DNA from: Prauserella aidingensis
Lineage (GTDB): Bacteria; Actinomycetota; Actinomycetes; Mycobacteriales; Pseudonocardiaceae
Assembly (NCBI RefSeq): GCF_024171865.1
Contig: NZ_JAMTCN010000005.1
Coordinates: 1 to 64,000 of the forward strand
Direction of reading: 5' to 3'
DNA: 64,000 nt
The position numbers and the translations under genes are program-made. Positions 28,733 to 39,300 of this stretch are shown piece by piece (position 1 is the first letter of the stretch; every line of letters begins with the position of its first letter). The notes under the pieces are model-generated. The model saw only the letters and a program-made list of their open reading frames with translations. It was not told the DNA's origin and made no database searches.

Positions 28733-30667
28733 ATGGTCGAGGAGCAGGCGTCGAGGGTGTCGCAGGCCGTGGTCGACGGCGAGCTCGTCGGCGCGGCGTT
28801 GCCCCTGGTCGAACCGATGACGTCGACGCGCGAGTCCGTGCCGCTGCCGACGCTGGCTGGCCACGGCACCACGGGCGGGAGCGACGCGGCGCTCGCCGAG
28901 GCGCGTACCCGATTCCTGACGTCGGAACCCGTCGCCTTCGGCGAGGTGCGGACCCCGATTCTCAACTCGTGGCGGCGATCGCTCCGCGCCGAGGTGGCAG
29001 CCGACCACATCGAGGTGCCCTACGTCGGCGAGGACAACCTCGACGCGGCGTGGGTCGAGGGCGCGCGTCCGCTCCTGAACCAGCTCGCCGGCCAGCTCGA
29101 CGGCCAGCCGGTCAGCCTGATCCTCACCGATCCGACCGGCATCGTCCTCAGCCAGCACACCGGCGACGGGGACCTGCACAGGCACCTCGAAGGCGTGCAC
29201 CTCGTGCCGGGGTTCAGCTACGGGGAGGAGTTCGTCGGCACCAACGGCATCGGCACCGCCCTCGAAGACGGCACGCCGCGACGCGTGTTCGGCCACGAAC
29301 ACTATGCAGAACACCTCGAAGGTCTCGCATGCGCGGGCGTGCCGATCCAGCATCCGTTGTCGGGCAAGACGATCGGCGCCGTCGACCTGACGTGCTGGAG
29401 CCGCGACGCCAGCGGTCTGCTCATCGCGCTCGCCCGCAGCGCGGCCGACCAGGTGCGCCAGGCGTTGCTGGCGACGACCAGCCCGCGCGAACTCGAACTG
29501 TTCCAGGCGTACCTGCAGGCATGCAGGCGCACCGGTGGCATCGTGCTCGCCGTCGACGCCGACAACGTGATGATGAACGACTACGCCCGCACCCTGCTCG
29601 ACGCCGCCGACCAGGCGATGCTCGTCGGTCAGATGCGTGAGCTGGTCGACTCCGGCCAGCGAAGCAGCACGAGTCTGCTCCTGCCGAGCGGCAGCCGGGT
29701 TCGGGTGCACTGCCGTCCGTTGTCGGCCGCGGGGGCGGCGGTGCTGCACGTCGAACTGGTCGAGCCGGACGAGGACACCGGCCCCGGGACCGCCGCCCTG
29801 CCGATGTTCCTGCCCGGCACCGTCGGATCGGCCCCGGTGTGGCTGCGCTGCTGCCACGAGGTGGACGCCGGGTTCGACGCGGGGGAGTGGCTCGCCTTGG
29901 TCGGCGAACCCGGGACGGGAAAGGCGACGCTGGCCGAATGCGTCCAGCAGCGCAGACGGCCCGGCGAGCAGCTGCGCACGCTCGACGTGGACCCTGCGGG
30001 CGACGCGGGCAGGCCGGGATGGCTCGACGTCGTGCGGTCGGTGTTCGCGCACCCGGCGTCCGCGTTGGTCGTCCGGCACGCCGACCGGCTCGACGCGGCG
30101 TCGGCGACCGCGCTCGCCGCGACCCTGGCCGAGCTGCGCGACACCGCGGGGCCGTGTGTGCCGTGGGTGGCCGTGACGCTCGACGCAGGCGCCGACACCG
30201 GCAGGCTCGCCGACCTGCTGGAACTGTTGCCGCGCACGGTGCAAGTCCCGCCGCTGCGGTACCGCATCGAGGACCTCGACCAGTTGGTGCCGTTCCTGCT
30301 CGGCAAGCTCAGCCGCGGTGGGCTCACCTGTTCGCCCGCCACCATGAAACTGCTCATGCGCGCGACCTGGCCCGGCAACGTCACCGAACTCTACGGGGTG
30401 TTGCGGGACGTCGTGGCGCACCGGCGTCGCACCGGGGAGATCCGGCCCGGTGACCTGCCCGCGGCGTACCACGCGGTGACGCGCCGGGCGCTCACGCACC
30501 TCGAGTCGCTCGAGCGGGACGCCATCGTCCGCGGTCTCCGCGACGCCGACGGCAACAAGAGCAGAGCCGCAAAGTCGCTGGGCATGTCGCGGGCCACGAT
30601 CTACCGCAAGATCCACGACTACGGCATCGTCACCGCGGGTTCCGGACGCGGCGGCAGGAACCGATGA
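28733..30667 (+). CDS. AcoR/MimR-like activator of the propane monooxygenase operon (regulator 2)
   Basis: 644 aa. ILNSWRRSLRAEVAADHIEVPY opens the sensor region; a GAF domain follows (LEGVHLVPGFSYGEEFVGTNGIGTALEDGTPRRVFGHEHYAEHLEGLACAGVPI), then a second sensory segment near residues 260-350, an AAA+-like domain and a Fis HTH (NKSRAAKSLGMSRATIYRKIHDYGI). Walker A reads VGEPGTGKATLAE, with Ala in place of Ser/Thr, Walker B is RHADRL and there is no GAFTGA. It resembles MimR, which activates mimABCD in mycobacteria. ATG 28733 has GGAGG at 5 nt. Confidence 0.88.
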   Translation: MVEEQASRVSQAVVDGELVGAALPLVEPMTSTRESVPLPTLAGHGTTGGSDAALAEARTRFLTSEPVAFGEVRTPILNSWRRSLRAEVAADHIEVPYVGEDNLDAAWVEGARPLLNQLAGQLDGQPVSLILTDPTGIVLSQHTGDGDLHRHLEGVHLVPGFSYGEEFVGTNGIGTALEDGTPRRVFGHEHYAEHLEGLACAGVPIQHPLSGKTIGAVDLTCWSRDASGLLIALARSAADQVRQALLATTSPRELELFQAYLQACRRTGGIVLAVDADNVMMNDYARTLLDAADQAMLVGQMRELVDSGQRSSTSLLLPSGSRVRVHCRPLSAAGAAVLHVELVEPDEDTGPGTAALPMFLPGTVGSAPVWLRCCHEVDAGFDAGEWLALVGEPGTGKATLAECVQQRRRPGEQLRTLDVDPAGDAGRPGWLDVVRSVFAHPASALVVRHADRLDAASATALAATLAELRDTAGPCVPWVAVTLDAGADTGRLADLLELLPRTVQVPPLRYRIEDLDQLVPFLLGKLSRGGLTCSPATMKLLMRATWPGNVTELYGVLRDVVAHRRRTGEIRPGDLPAAYHAVTRRALTHLESLERDAIVRGLRDADGNKSRAAKSLGMSRATIYRKIHDYGIVTAGSGRGGRNR

Positions 30668-30731
30668 CGCCCGCCCCCTATGGGTGGCCGCGTCGACCCC
30701 GACACAGGATCCGACGAAGGGCTTGGCGACG

Positions 30732-31286
30732 ATGACCGTTCCCGACACCGTCCGAGCGCTCGACACTCCGGCCTCACGCGAACTCGCGGGGCTGGCCGAG
30801 CTGCTCGGCGACGTGCAGACCGTGCTGGAGTGCTGCGAACGCCTGTCAGCCGGTTCCACGCCGCCCGACGAGTTGACGGCCGAAGCGCTGTGGACGACCG
30901 CCGTACTGGCGTACGCGCGGTGCTTCGAGGGGGAGCCGCGACTGGCGGCCTCCGACGTGGCGGAGACGTCGCTGCAGGGCGAGGTCACCGAGTGGCACGA
31001 ACTGCTGCTGCGACTGCGCGACCACTACGTGTCGGCGCGGCGGGAGCAGTGCGGCGTCGGCGCCGCGCAGGACGAGACCGGCAGGGCGGGCGGCGTCGCG
31101 GTGACGTCGGCGCCGCGGCCCGCGCCCGACGACGTCACGGTCCGCCAGACCGGCGCGCTCGCCTACGAACTCGGCAAGCTCGTCGACGCGCGGATGAATG
31201 AGCAGCAGGAACTCCTGCGCGCGGCCGTCGGTGACATGCCCGCCGCGGAGCTGTCCCGGCTCCCGACGATCGACCTCGCCGGCTGA
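30732..31286 (+). CDS. Unknown helical protein
   Basis: 184 aa, not recognised. It is largely alpha-helical: RELAGLAELLGDVQTVLECCERL, EALWTTAVLAYARCFEGEPRL, EVTEWHELLLRLRDHYVSARREQCG and a C-terminal helix ELGKLVDARMNEQQELLRAAVGDM. No signal peptide or membrane segment. It follows regulator 2 on the same strand (64 nt gap), so could be co-transcribed. A GTG at 30684 is an alternative start. Confidence 0.65.
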   Translation: MTVPDTVRALDTPASRELAGLAELLGDVQTVLECCERLSAGSTPPDELTAEALWTTAVLAYARCFEGEPRLAASDVAETSLQGEVTEWHELLLRLRDHYVSARREQCGVGAAQDETGRAGGVAVTSAPRPAPDDVTVRQTGALAYELGKLVDARMNEQQELLRAAVGDMPAAELSRLPTIDLAG

Positions 31287-31294
31287 CGTCGCGC

Positions 31295-32137
31295 CTACCT
31301 GCGGGCGAGGGTGACGGCGAGGCGGTGCAGGTACTCGGCGACCTCGGGTTCGGTGCGGTCGGGCAATCCGAACAGTGTCTCGGTGACGCCTGCCGCCGCC
31401 CACATGTCGAGCTGTTCGAGGTCCGGTGTGCCCGCCAGCGCGACGACCTCGGGCAGGCCGACGCGGCCCGCCTCCCGCCACGTCCGGTGCAGGGTCGCGA
31501 TCTTGTCGGTGAGGTCGTCCTCGCCGGGGGTGGTCATCCAGCCGTGGCCGGTGCGGGTGATCCAGTCGAACGTCGTCGCCGTGCCCGCCGCGCCGACGAC
31601 GACCGGAACGTCACCGGCGGGTTTCGGCCAGGCCCAGCTCGGCCCGAACGAGACGAACTCGCCGTCGTAGGACGCCTCGTCGGCGGTCCACAGCGCGCGC
31701 ATGGCTTCGACGTACTCGCGCAGCACCGTCCGGCGTCTACCGGGAGGAACGCCGTGGTCGGCGAGCTCGTCGGTGTTCCAGCCGAAGCCGACACCGAGCG
31801 TCACGCGCCCGCCCGCGAGGTGGTCGAGCGAGGCGATCGTCTTCGCCAGGGCGAGCGGATCGTGCTCGGCGGGCAGCGCGACGGCCGTTCCCAGCCGGAT
31901 GCGGTTCGTGACGGCGGCGGCCGTCGACAGCGCGACCCACGGGTCGAGCGTGCGCACGTAGCGGTCGTCGGGCAGGGAGGAGTCGCCGGTCCGCGGGTGT
32001 GCGGCGTCGCGGCGGACCGGAATGTGCGTGTGCTCGGGGACGCAGAAGGAGGCGAAACCGGCCTCCTCCGCCAGACGTGCCGCCGAGGCGGGTGCGATGC
32101 TGCGGTCGCTGGTGAACATGACGATCCCGTGTCGCAT
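31295..32137 (-). CDS. Luciferase-like (LLM class) F420-dependent oxidoreductase
   Basis: 280 aa. MRHGIVMFTSDRSIAPASAARLAEEAGFASFCVPEHTHIP, WVALSTAAAVTNRIRLGTAVALPAEHDPLALAKTIASLDHLAGGRVTLGVGFGWN and TEPEVAEYLHRLA are standard for the LLM-class F420-dependent family (TIGR03619-like). It would transfer hydride from F420H2 to an unknown substrate. Convergent with the unknown gene at 30732, 8 nt apart. The region 32138-32283 is the divergent promoter shared with prfC. Confidence 0.9.
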   Translation of the reverse strand: MRHGIVMFTSDRSIAPASAARLAEEAGFASFCVPEHTHIPVRRDAAHPRTGDSSLPDDRYVRTLDPWVALSTAAAVTNRIRLGTAVALPAEHDPLALAKTIASLDHLAGGRVTLGVGFGWNTDELADHGVPPGRRRTVLREYVEAMRALWTADEASYDGEFVSFGPSWAWPKPAGDVPVVVGAAGTATTFDWITRTGHGWMTTPGEDDLTDKIATLHRTWREAGRVGLPEVVALAGTPDLEQLDMWAAAGVTETLFGLPDRTEPEVAEYLHRLAVTLARR

Positions 32138-32283
32138 GCCGCAAAGTAGAACATGTTCTCGGTCGCTGCGGGAGGGTCGGACGCCGACCTGCGACCGGCG
32201 AGCCGATCCGCCCACCCGGACACCGCGCGCACCGCCACCCGCGCATCGGAAGCGGCACGCTCGCGCGAGTAGCCTGGAGGATT

Positions 32284-33879
32284 GTGTCCACTCCTCACGA
32301 CGCCGCTCCCCTCGAGGAAGCGCGGCGCAGGCGGTCGTTCGCCGTCATCAGCCATCCCGACGCCGGTAAGTCGACGCTGACCGAGGCGCTCGCCCTGCAC
32401 GCACGCGTGATCTCCGAGGCGGGTTCGGTGCACGGCAAGGGCGGCAGGCAGGGCGTCGTGTCGGACTGGATGTCGATGGAGCAGGCGCGCGGCATCTCGA
32501 TCACGTCGGCGGCGCTGCAGTTCGAGTACCGCGACTGCGTCATCAACCTGCTGGACACGCCGGGGCACGCGGACTTCTCCGAAGACACCTACCGCGTGCT
32601 GTCGGCCGTCGACTCGGCGGTGATGCTGCTGGACGCCGCCAAGGGGCTCGAGCCGCAGACGTTGAAGCTGTTCGACGTCTGCCGGCACCGGGGCATTCCG
32701 GTGCTGACGTTCATCAACAAGTGGGACCGGCCGGGTCGTGACGCGCTCGAGCTGTGCGACGAGCTGGTCGAGCGCATCGACCTCCAGCCGATGCCACTGA
32801 CCTGGCCCGTCGGTTCGCCGGGACACTTCCAGGGTGTGCTCGACGTGCCGACCGGGCAGTTCGTCCGCTACGCACGGACCGCAGGCGGCGCGAAGGCCGC
32901 GCCCGAGGAGCACCTCTCGCCCGAACAGGCCGAGGCCGAGGTCGGCGAGGACTGGACGACCGCGCGCGAGGAGTACGACCTGCTGCTCGACTCCGGCGGC
33001 GAGTTCGATGAGGAACGGTTCCGCGACGCGACCGCCACGCCGGTGCTGTTCGGCGCCGCCGTGCTCAACTTCGGGGTGCGCCACCTGCTCGACCTGGTGG
33101 TCGACCTAGCGCCCCGTCCCGAGCCGCGTGAGGACGCCGACGGCGCGCCGCGGCCCCTGGACGCCGAGTTCTCCGCGTTCGTGTTCAAGGTGCAGACCGG
33201 CATGGACCCGGCCCACCGCGACCAGGTGGCGTTCGCGCGCGTGTGCTCGGGCGAGTTCGAGCGCGGCATGGTCGTCACCAACGCCACGACGAAACGCCCG
33301 TTCGCGACGAAGTACGTCCAACAGGTCTTCGGGCAAAAACGATCCACAATGGACACGGCGTATCCGGGCGATGTGATCGGGCTCGTCAACGCCACGGCGC
33401 TGCGGGTCGGCGACACGTTGTACTCGGGCAAACCCGCGGTGCGGTTCCCGGGGCTGCCGCAGTTCGCGCCCGCGCACTTCGCCGTCGCGACGCCGTCCGA
33501 CCTGAGCAAGGCCAAGCAGTTCCGCAAGGGCATCGACCAGCTCGGTGCCGAGGGCGTGGTGCAGCTGCTGACGTCCGACCTGCGCGGCGACGGCGCCCCG
33601 GTGCTCGCCGCGGTCGGGCCGATGCAGTTCGAGGTGGCGACGCACCGGATGGAGCACGAGTTCAACGCGCCGGTGAAGCTCGACCGCCTGCCCTACAGTG
33701 CCGTGCGGAAACTCGGCGACTCGTCGCAGCGCAGCATCGTCGACGCGGGCAGGCGCAGCGAGGTCCTCGACCGCGCCGACGGCACCGAGCTCGCCGTGTT
33801 CGAGGACGAGATGTCCCTGCGCATCCTGCTGCGCGCCCACCCGGAACTGCAACTCGAACCGCTGCTCGCCGAAGGCTGA
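32284..33879 (+). CDS. prfC: Peptide chain release factor 3
   Basis: 531 aa, full length for RF3. G-domain motifs: G1 SHPDAGKST, G3 DTPGHADFSEDTYRVL, G4 NKWDRPGRD; switch region GRQGVVSDWMSMEQARGISITSAALQFEY is typical of RF3. C-terminal domains show VGPMQFEVATHRMEHEFNAPVKLDRLPYSAVRKL. RF3 recycles RF1/RF2 from the ribosome using GTP. Starts at GTG, with GGAGG close upstream and a TAGCCT 8 nt before it. Confidence 0.96.
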   Translation: MSTPHDAAPLEEARRRRSFAVISHPDAGKSTLTEALALHARVISEAGSVHGKGGRQGVVSDWMSMEQARGISITSAALQFEYRDCVINLLDTPGHADFSEDTYRVLSAVDSAVMLLDAAKGLEPQTLKLFDVCRHRGIPVLTFINKWDRPGRDALELCDELVERIDLQPMPLTWPVGSPGHFQGVLDVPTGQFVRYARTAGGAKAAPEEHLSPEQAEAEVGEDWTTAREEYDLLLDSGGEFDEERFRDATATPVLFGAAVLNFGVRHLLDLVVDLAPRPEPREDADGAPRPLDAEFSAFVFKVQTGMDPAHRDQVAFARVCSGEFERGMVVTNATTKRPFATKYVQQVFGQKRSTMDTAYPGDVIGLVNATALRVGDTLYSGKPAVRFPGLPQFAPAHFAVATPSDLSKAKQFRKGIDQLGAEGVVQLLTSDLRGDGAPVLAAVGPMQFEVATHRMEHEFNAPVKLDRLPYSAVRKLGDSSQRSIVDAGRRSEVLDRADGTELAVFEDEMSLRILLRAHPELQLEPLLAEG

Positions 33880-34089
33880 CCCCCGCGCGTCGGTGCCGCG
33901 GTGACCTGCGGGAACAGCCCGCGGCACGTCGGGCGGCACGGCTGACGCCGGTTCCGGACGCGCACGTTCGCCGCCTCGGCGGTGTCCGTGCGACTCCCGG
34001 CTGGATACGGTCGCCGAAGCGATCGACCCAGGGAGGTTCGCGGGTGAGGCCAGGACGGTTCGGATGACGTTGTCGGTGACGGCGCACCC
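33880..34089. other. Intergenic space after prfC
   Basis: No gene is supported. The region is GC-rich; GCCGCGG/CCGCGGC and GTCCGTGCG/CGCACGTTC-like imperfect inverted repeats near 33890-33995 could form a weak terminator for prfC. A promoter for the MFS gene is expected but not recognisable. Confidence 0.35.
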
Positions 34090-35343
34090 ATGACCCCACC
34101 GCAACAGGGGGCACGGCAACAGGGCGCACGGCAATTGAGCCCGATGCAACGCCGGATCGCGATCGCGGCCGTTCAGGTGCTCGGGCTGGCGGTCTGGTTC
34201 TCCATGTCCGCGGTGGTGCCCACGCTCCGCGACGAGTGGGGCATCTCGGCCGCGGCCGCCGTGTGGCTGACGGCGTCGGTGCAGATCGGTTTCGTCGTGG
34301 GCGCCGTCGGCTCGGCCGCCCTGAACCTCGCCGACCGGGTTCGCCCCCAACTGCTCCTCGCGACCAGCGCGGCACTGGCCGCGCTCTGCACCCTCGTGTT
34401 GGCGATGCTGGCCGGCGGTATGGCGGCGGCCCTGCCACTGCGATTTCTCACCGGCGTCTTCCTTGCGGGCGTCTACCCGGTGGGCATGAAGTTGATGGTG
34501 TCCTGGTCGGGACGCTCCGGCAGGGGCATGTCGATGGGGATGCTGATCGCGGCGCTGACACTCGGGTCGTCGGTGCCGCACCTCATCGCGGGGTTCGGGA
34601 CGCTGCCGTGGCGATCGGTGCTGGTGGCCGCGTCCGTGCTCGGCGGGCTCGGTGCACTCGTGGCGGTCACGATCGTCCGGCCGGGGCCGCAGCTCGCCGC
34701 GGGCAGCCCACTGCCGAACCCGCGTTACGCCCTCACCATGTTCACCCAGCGCGGGCCGCGGCTGGCCAATCTCGGCTACTTCGGCCACATGTGGGAGCTC
34801 TACGCGCTGTGGACGTGGCTCCCGACGTTCCTGCTGGCGCGCGAGGCGGCGGACGCGCCGCACGTGGTCGAGCTCCTCGTGTTCGCGACCATGGGTGTCG
34901 CCGGCGCGGCGGGGTGCTTCCTCGGCGGCTGGATATCCGACCGGTACGGCCGTTCCCCCGCCGCGGTGTCCGCACTCGCCGTGAGCGGCGCGTGCTGCCT
35001 GCTCTCGCCCGTCGTGCTCGATGCGCCGTCGGTCGTGCTGGTCGCGTTCTGTGCGGTGTGGGGCGCCGCCGTGATCGCAGACTCGGGCGTGTTCTCGGTG
35101 TCGTTGAGCGAAACGGCCGACTCCCGGTACGTGGGCACGGCACTGACCGCCCAGACGGCCATCGGCTTCGCGCTGACCGCGGTCAGTATCCAGGTCGTGC
35201 CGCTGGTGGCCGCCGTCGTCGGCTGGCAGTTCGCGTTCCTCGCGCTCGTCCCGGGGCCGATGATCGGTGCGCTGGCGATGCGCGCCTTCGGGTCTCGTGC
35301 CCGCGACGCGGTTCCGTCCACAAATCCATCCACAAAGGAGTGA
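34090..35343 (+). CDS. Major facilitator superfamily transporter
   Basis: 417 aa, 12 predicted membrane helices, e.g. IAIAAVQVLGLAVWFSMSAV, LLLATSAALAALCTLVLAML, SVLVAASVLGGLGALVAVTIV and IGFALTAVSIQVVPLVAAVV. MFS loop motifs appear as RFLTGVFLAGVYPVGMKLM and GGWISDRYGRS. Substrate is not deducible. The MaoC-like gene follows after 1 nt, so both are co-transcribed, which may link transport and degradation of an acid. Confidence 0.9.
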   Translation: MTPPQQGARQQGARQLSPMQRRIAIAAVQVLGLAVWFSMSAVVPTLRDEWGISAAAAVWLTASVQIGFVVGAVGSAALNLADRVRPQLLLATSAALAALCTLVLAMLAGGMAAALPLRFLTGVFLAGVYPVGMKLMVSWSGRSGRGMSMGMLIAALTLGSSVPHLIAGFGTLPWRSVLVAASVLGGLGALVAVTIVRPGPQLAAGSPLPNPRYALTMFTQRGPRLANLGYFGHMWELYALWTWLPTFLLAREAADAPHVVELLVFATMGVAGAAGCFLGGWISDRYGRSPAAVSALAVSGACCLLSPVVLDAPSVVLVAFCAVWGAAVIADSGVFSVSLSETADSRYVGTALTAQTAIGFALTAVSIQVVPLVAAVVGWQFAFLALVPGPMIGALAMRAFGSRARDAVPSTNPSTKE

Positions 35344-35344
35344 C

Positions 35345-35794
35345 ATGTCCGCTGTCTGGCCGAACGGAAAACCGGAAGTGGGTGCCGTCGCGGAGTTGTC
35401 CCGGCAGGTGGGGTCCGGCGACATTCCCCTGTTCACCGAGCTGAGCGGGGACCGCAACCCGCTGCACTACGACGAGGCCGCCGCCGAGTCCTCGTGGTTC
35501 GGGGAGATCGTCGTCCAGGGCGGGGTCACCAGCGCGATCCTCAACGCCGTGGTCGCGGAGAAGTTGCCCGGGCCAGGAACCGTCTTCCTCAACGTGTCCT
35601 GGGACTTCACCGCCCCGGTGCGGCCGGGCGACACGATCACGGGACGTGTGGAGGTCACCGAGGTCAGAGACGACAAGCCGATCACGAAGCTGGCCACGCG
35701 GGTCACCCGCGACGACGGCACGACGGCACTCGAAGGTACCGCCGTGTGCTGGACGGCGGACATGCCCGGTCGGCACGGCGGCGGTACCGGCTGA
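35345..35794 (+). CDS. MaoC-like (R)-specific enoyl hydratase family protein
   Basis: 149 aa hot-dog fold. VGSGDIPLFTELSGDRNPLHYDEAAAESSWFGEIVVQGGVTSAILNAVVAEKLPGPGTVFLNVSWDFTAPVRPGDTITGRVEV holds the hydratase motif with Asp, Asn and His (GDRNPLHYDE). It would hydrate an enoyl-CoA. AAAGGAG precedes the ATG, overlapping the end of the MFS gene. Confidence 0.92.
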   Translation: MSAVWPNGKPEVGAVAELSRQVGSGDIPLFTELSGDRNPLHYDEAAAESSWFGEIVVQGGVTSAILNAVVAEKLPGPGTVFLNVSWDFTAPVRPGDTITGRVEVTEVRDDKPITKLATRVTRDDGTTALEGTAVCWTADMPGRHGGGTG

Positions 35795-35799
35795 CGACG

Positions 35800-36015
35800 T
35801 CAGTCACCGGGGTCGCGGAGCGCGGCGTAGAGACAGATCAGTGACGCGACGGTGAGTGCCGCCGCCAGCACGAGCGGCCACCACACCGACATCGCGTCGG
35901 CGAGGAAGAACTGCAGCGCCGCGGTCACCGCGAACGCTACGGAGAGCAACACGAACAGCACCCGCTCGACGGGCGGCTGGTGGGATCGGATGTCGCTCGA
36001 AGGACGCCTGAGCAT
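35800..36015 (-). CDS. Small membrane protein, two helices
   Basis: 71 aa. After a basic head (RRPSSDIRSHQPPVER) come two hydrophobic helices, VLFVLLSVAFAVTAALQFFLA and WWPLVLAAALTVASLICLYAAL. Family not recognised. ATG 36015 has GGGAGG at 8 nt; a GTG three codons upstream is less well placed. It ends 5 nt from the convergent MaoC gene. Confidence 0.75.
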   Translation of the reverse strand: MLRRPSSDIRSHQPPVERVLFVLLSVAFAVTAALQFFLADAMSVWWPLVLAAALTVASLICLYAALRDPGD

Positions 36016-36389
36016 GTGACTCACCTCCCGGTGACGTGTACGGGCGCGGACGGTGTCCGGTATGCGTATCGCTGGGCCGTCCGAGAGGGTTACTGATCGG
36101 TTCGCTGCGACCTTCGTTGTCCTCCGGATGGGGCATGACCTTGGTCACGTCGTGTTACTGAACTGCCGATTGTCGGAGGGACGAAAACGCAGCTCGTTCG
36201 CCTGCTGTATGCCGAGAGTCTGCACAGTGGTCGAGTCACCAGCGTTGACTGTCCGGAATGTGCTGCATAACCTCCGCGCAGCGTGGTCGGGTCGGCAACT
36301 CAGCCGGCGACCCGGCCCGACGTGCAGTAGCTCGACGGGGGGCGGGGGCCCTGGGCAGTCATCCGGCGTCGATGAAAGGGCCTTGAGGC
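36016..36389 (+). promoter_or_regulatory. Conservon promoter region
   Basis: No gene. A good promoter is visible: TTGACT (36245-36250), 17-nt spacer, TAACCT (36268-36273), which predicts a start near 36280 and a leader of about 110 nt before the GTG at 36390. GTTACTGA occurs twice further up (about 36089 and 36154), and TGACC-TT-GGTCA (36136-36147) is a perfect short inverted repeat between them. The divergent small membrane protein gene starts at the left end. Confidence 0.6.
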
Positions 36390-39300
36390 GTGGTCACCAA
36401 GCCTTCCAGGCGTTCACTCCGCGGACGTGTGCTCGCCGCGGCGCTCATACCCAGCGTGGCATTGCTGGTGGTCGGCGTCGTCGTGTCCGGATACCTGATC
36501 TACGACGCTGTCAAGGGCCGCGACTTCGTCGTCCGGGTGCACGAGGCGGCCGAACCCGGTGTCGACTTCTTCGGCGCGATCAGGGCCGAGCGGAGGCTCA
36601 CGCTCCAGGCACTGGCCGGGTCGTCGTCCCAGCGGGAACTCGCCGAGCAGCGCACGAAGACCGACGCGGCGACCAGGAACCTGATGGACGACGTCGACGG
36701 CATGGTCGACGGCGCGTCCGACGAGATCCGCGGCGTCATCGAGCGACTCCGCGGGCAGCTCGGCCAACTCCAGCAGTTCCGGAGCCAGGTCGACGACGCG
36801 GGCGCGCCGAACGGGCCGACACTGCAGGACGCCTATGACCTCTACAACCGGATCATCGACACCGTCGCCGCCGGCCTCACCGGCGTCGCCAGACTGACGC
36901 CCGATGCCGAGACGGCGTATCTGCGCGTGCAGTCGATGCCCCTGTTCACCGCCGCCGACGGCATGGCGCGGGCCGACGCCCTCGCCGCGGCGGGCCACGC
37001 CGCGGGCGGACTGAGCGCCGAGGAGTTCCGCACCTACGCCGGCCAGGTCGGTGCCTACCGGGCGCAACTCGCGCGTTCGTCGATGACCCCCGCCGTGCGG
37101 GCCGACTACGAACGTCTCGTCGACAGCGACGCGTGGCGCGTCGTGACGCGGGTCGAGAACGCGTTCCTCGAAGGCGGAGGCACCCAGCGGGTCCCCGTCT
37201 CGCCGGAACGCTGGCACGAGGCGGCGAGCGAGGTCGGCGGGACGTTGATGTCGCTGTACATCCAACAGAGCACCAACGCCACGAACGAGGGTGTCGAACG
37301 CGCCGACCGCACCCTCGTCGGTGCGCTCGTCGCCGGTGGAGCCTCACTCGTCGTCGGGTCGCTGCTGATCTTCTTCGCGTGGCGGCTCGCGCAGTGGCTG
37401 GTCCGGAGGCTCGTCCGACTCAGGGAGGAGACCCTCGACCTCGCCGAGAACCGCTTGCCCGACCTCGTCGCCCGGGTGCGGGACGGCGAGAACGTGGACG
37501 TCGTCGAACTCGAATCCGCCGACCACGGTGAGGACGAGATCGGCCAGGTCGCCGACGCGTTCCAGAAGGCGCAGCGTACCGCGGTCGCCGCGGCGATCGA
37601 GGAATCGCGCGTACGCGAGGGTACGAAGACGGTGTTCCTCAACATCGCCCACCGCAGCCAGGTTCTCGTGCACCGCCAGCTGAAGGCGCTCGACGACGCC
37701 GAACAGCACCTCGACGATCCGCAGCAGCTCGAGATGCTGTTCCGCGTCGACCACTTCGCCACGCGGGCCCGCCGTAACGCGGAGAACCTGATCATCCTCG
37801 GCGGACAGCAGCCGGGCAGGCGGTGGCGCAACCCCGTGTCGATCGCCGACCTCGTGCGTGGTGCCACCGCCGAGATCGAGCAGTACCGGCGCGTCGACGT
37901 GGCGGCGTTGCCGGACGTCGCGGTGATCGGGCCCGCCGTCGGCGACATCGTGCACCTGCTGGCCGAGCTGCTCGACAACGCGACCGCGTTCTCGCCGCCG
38001 GACTCGCGCGTGGTGGTGCGCGGCGACGCGGCCGTCACGAAGGGCGTCGTCCTCGAGGTCGAGGACCAGGGCCTCGGCATCGAGGAGGAGGACGCCGAAC
38101 GGCTGAACACCCTGTTGGCCGAGCCGCCCGACTTCAGCTTCATGGCGCTGTCCGACGAGCCGCGCCTCGGCCTGTTCGTGGTCGCACGGCTCGCCGCGCG
38201 ACACGGCATCCAGGTGCGGTTGCGGGAAGCGATCCACGGCGGCACGCGCGCGGTCGTGCGGCTGGACGCGGAGTTGCTCGGCACGCTGCCCGAACACGAG
38301 CGCCCCGGAGGTGATCCCGACACGGGGTCCGGGCCGGCCGTCGGCTGGCCGGCCGGCGGGACCGGCCCGGCACGGCCCGTCGGGGCACAGCCAGCCGGCG
38401 CGGGGGAGCGCACGGAGGGCAGCGTTGCCGGGGATGCGCGGCAGCCGAGTTCCGGTGCGGGCGGCGGCGGTGACGAGGCCCCGGGCGTCGGCTTCGCTTC
38501 GGCGGACTCGGTGAGCGCGATCCTGTCCGGATCCCAGCCGAAGGTCGAAGCCCCCGGGAGCGGGTGGTTCGGTTCGGCGGCCGGTGCCGAGCAGCAGGCG
38601 GAGGACCGGCACGACCCGGGGCGCGCCGTGGAGCCGTCGTCCCGGTCGCAGGCACAGGACGACCCGGTGCGGGAATGGCCGGACGCCGACGGCGCGCAAC
38701 GGACCGCGGAAGCCCGTCCGCGACCCGACCAGTCCTCCGACCGGCAGCAGGGCCCGCGGTCCGCTCGGCCGGGACCGGCACCCCGGCGGGCGTCGCGGCA
38801 GCGCCCCTGGACGGACCAGCCTTCCGAGTCGTCGCCGTCCCCGGCGAGCGAGCATCCTGCGGAGCCGCAGGGACGAGCGCCGTCGGTGCAGGACCGTTTC
38901 CTGCGTGACGAAGGTTCCGGGGCGGGGCGGCCGGCGGGCGGTGACGCCGGGACGGAACAGCCTCGGCAGTCCGGGTCGGAACAGCCGCGCCGACGGCAGC
39001 GGAGCCCGGAGCAACAGCCCGCGGAGCCGCCGACGCAGCAGCCCGGCCAGGCGGGGGCGCAGCAGCCGCCGGGCGGGGCATCGCCAGGGGCGCCGCCGCG
39101 GCCGCGGAACCCGCTGCACCATTCGGGTCAGCAGGCAGCGGTGCCGCCGTCCGCCGCCGGTGGGGCCGGGGCGCAGTCGAAACCACCGTTGCCGCGGAGG
39201 CGTAAGCAGGAGAATCTCGCCCCGCAGCTACGGGAGGCGCCGCAGGACGCGCCCGAGTCGCCTGCGGCGGCGGCACCGGAGGGGGGCGGCGCGAACGCCG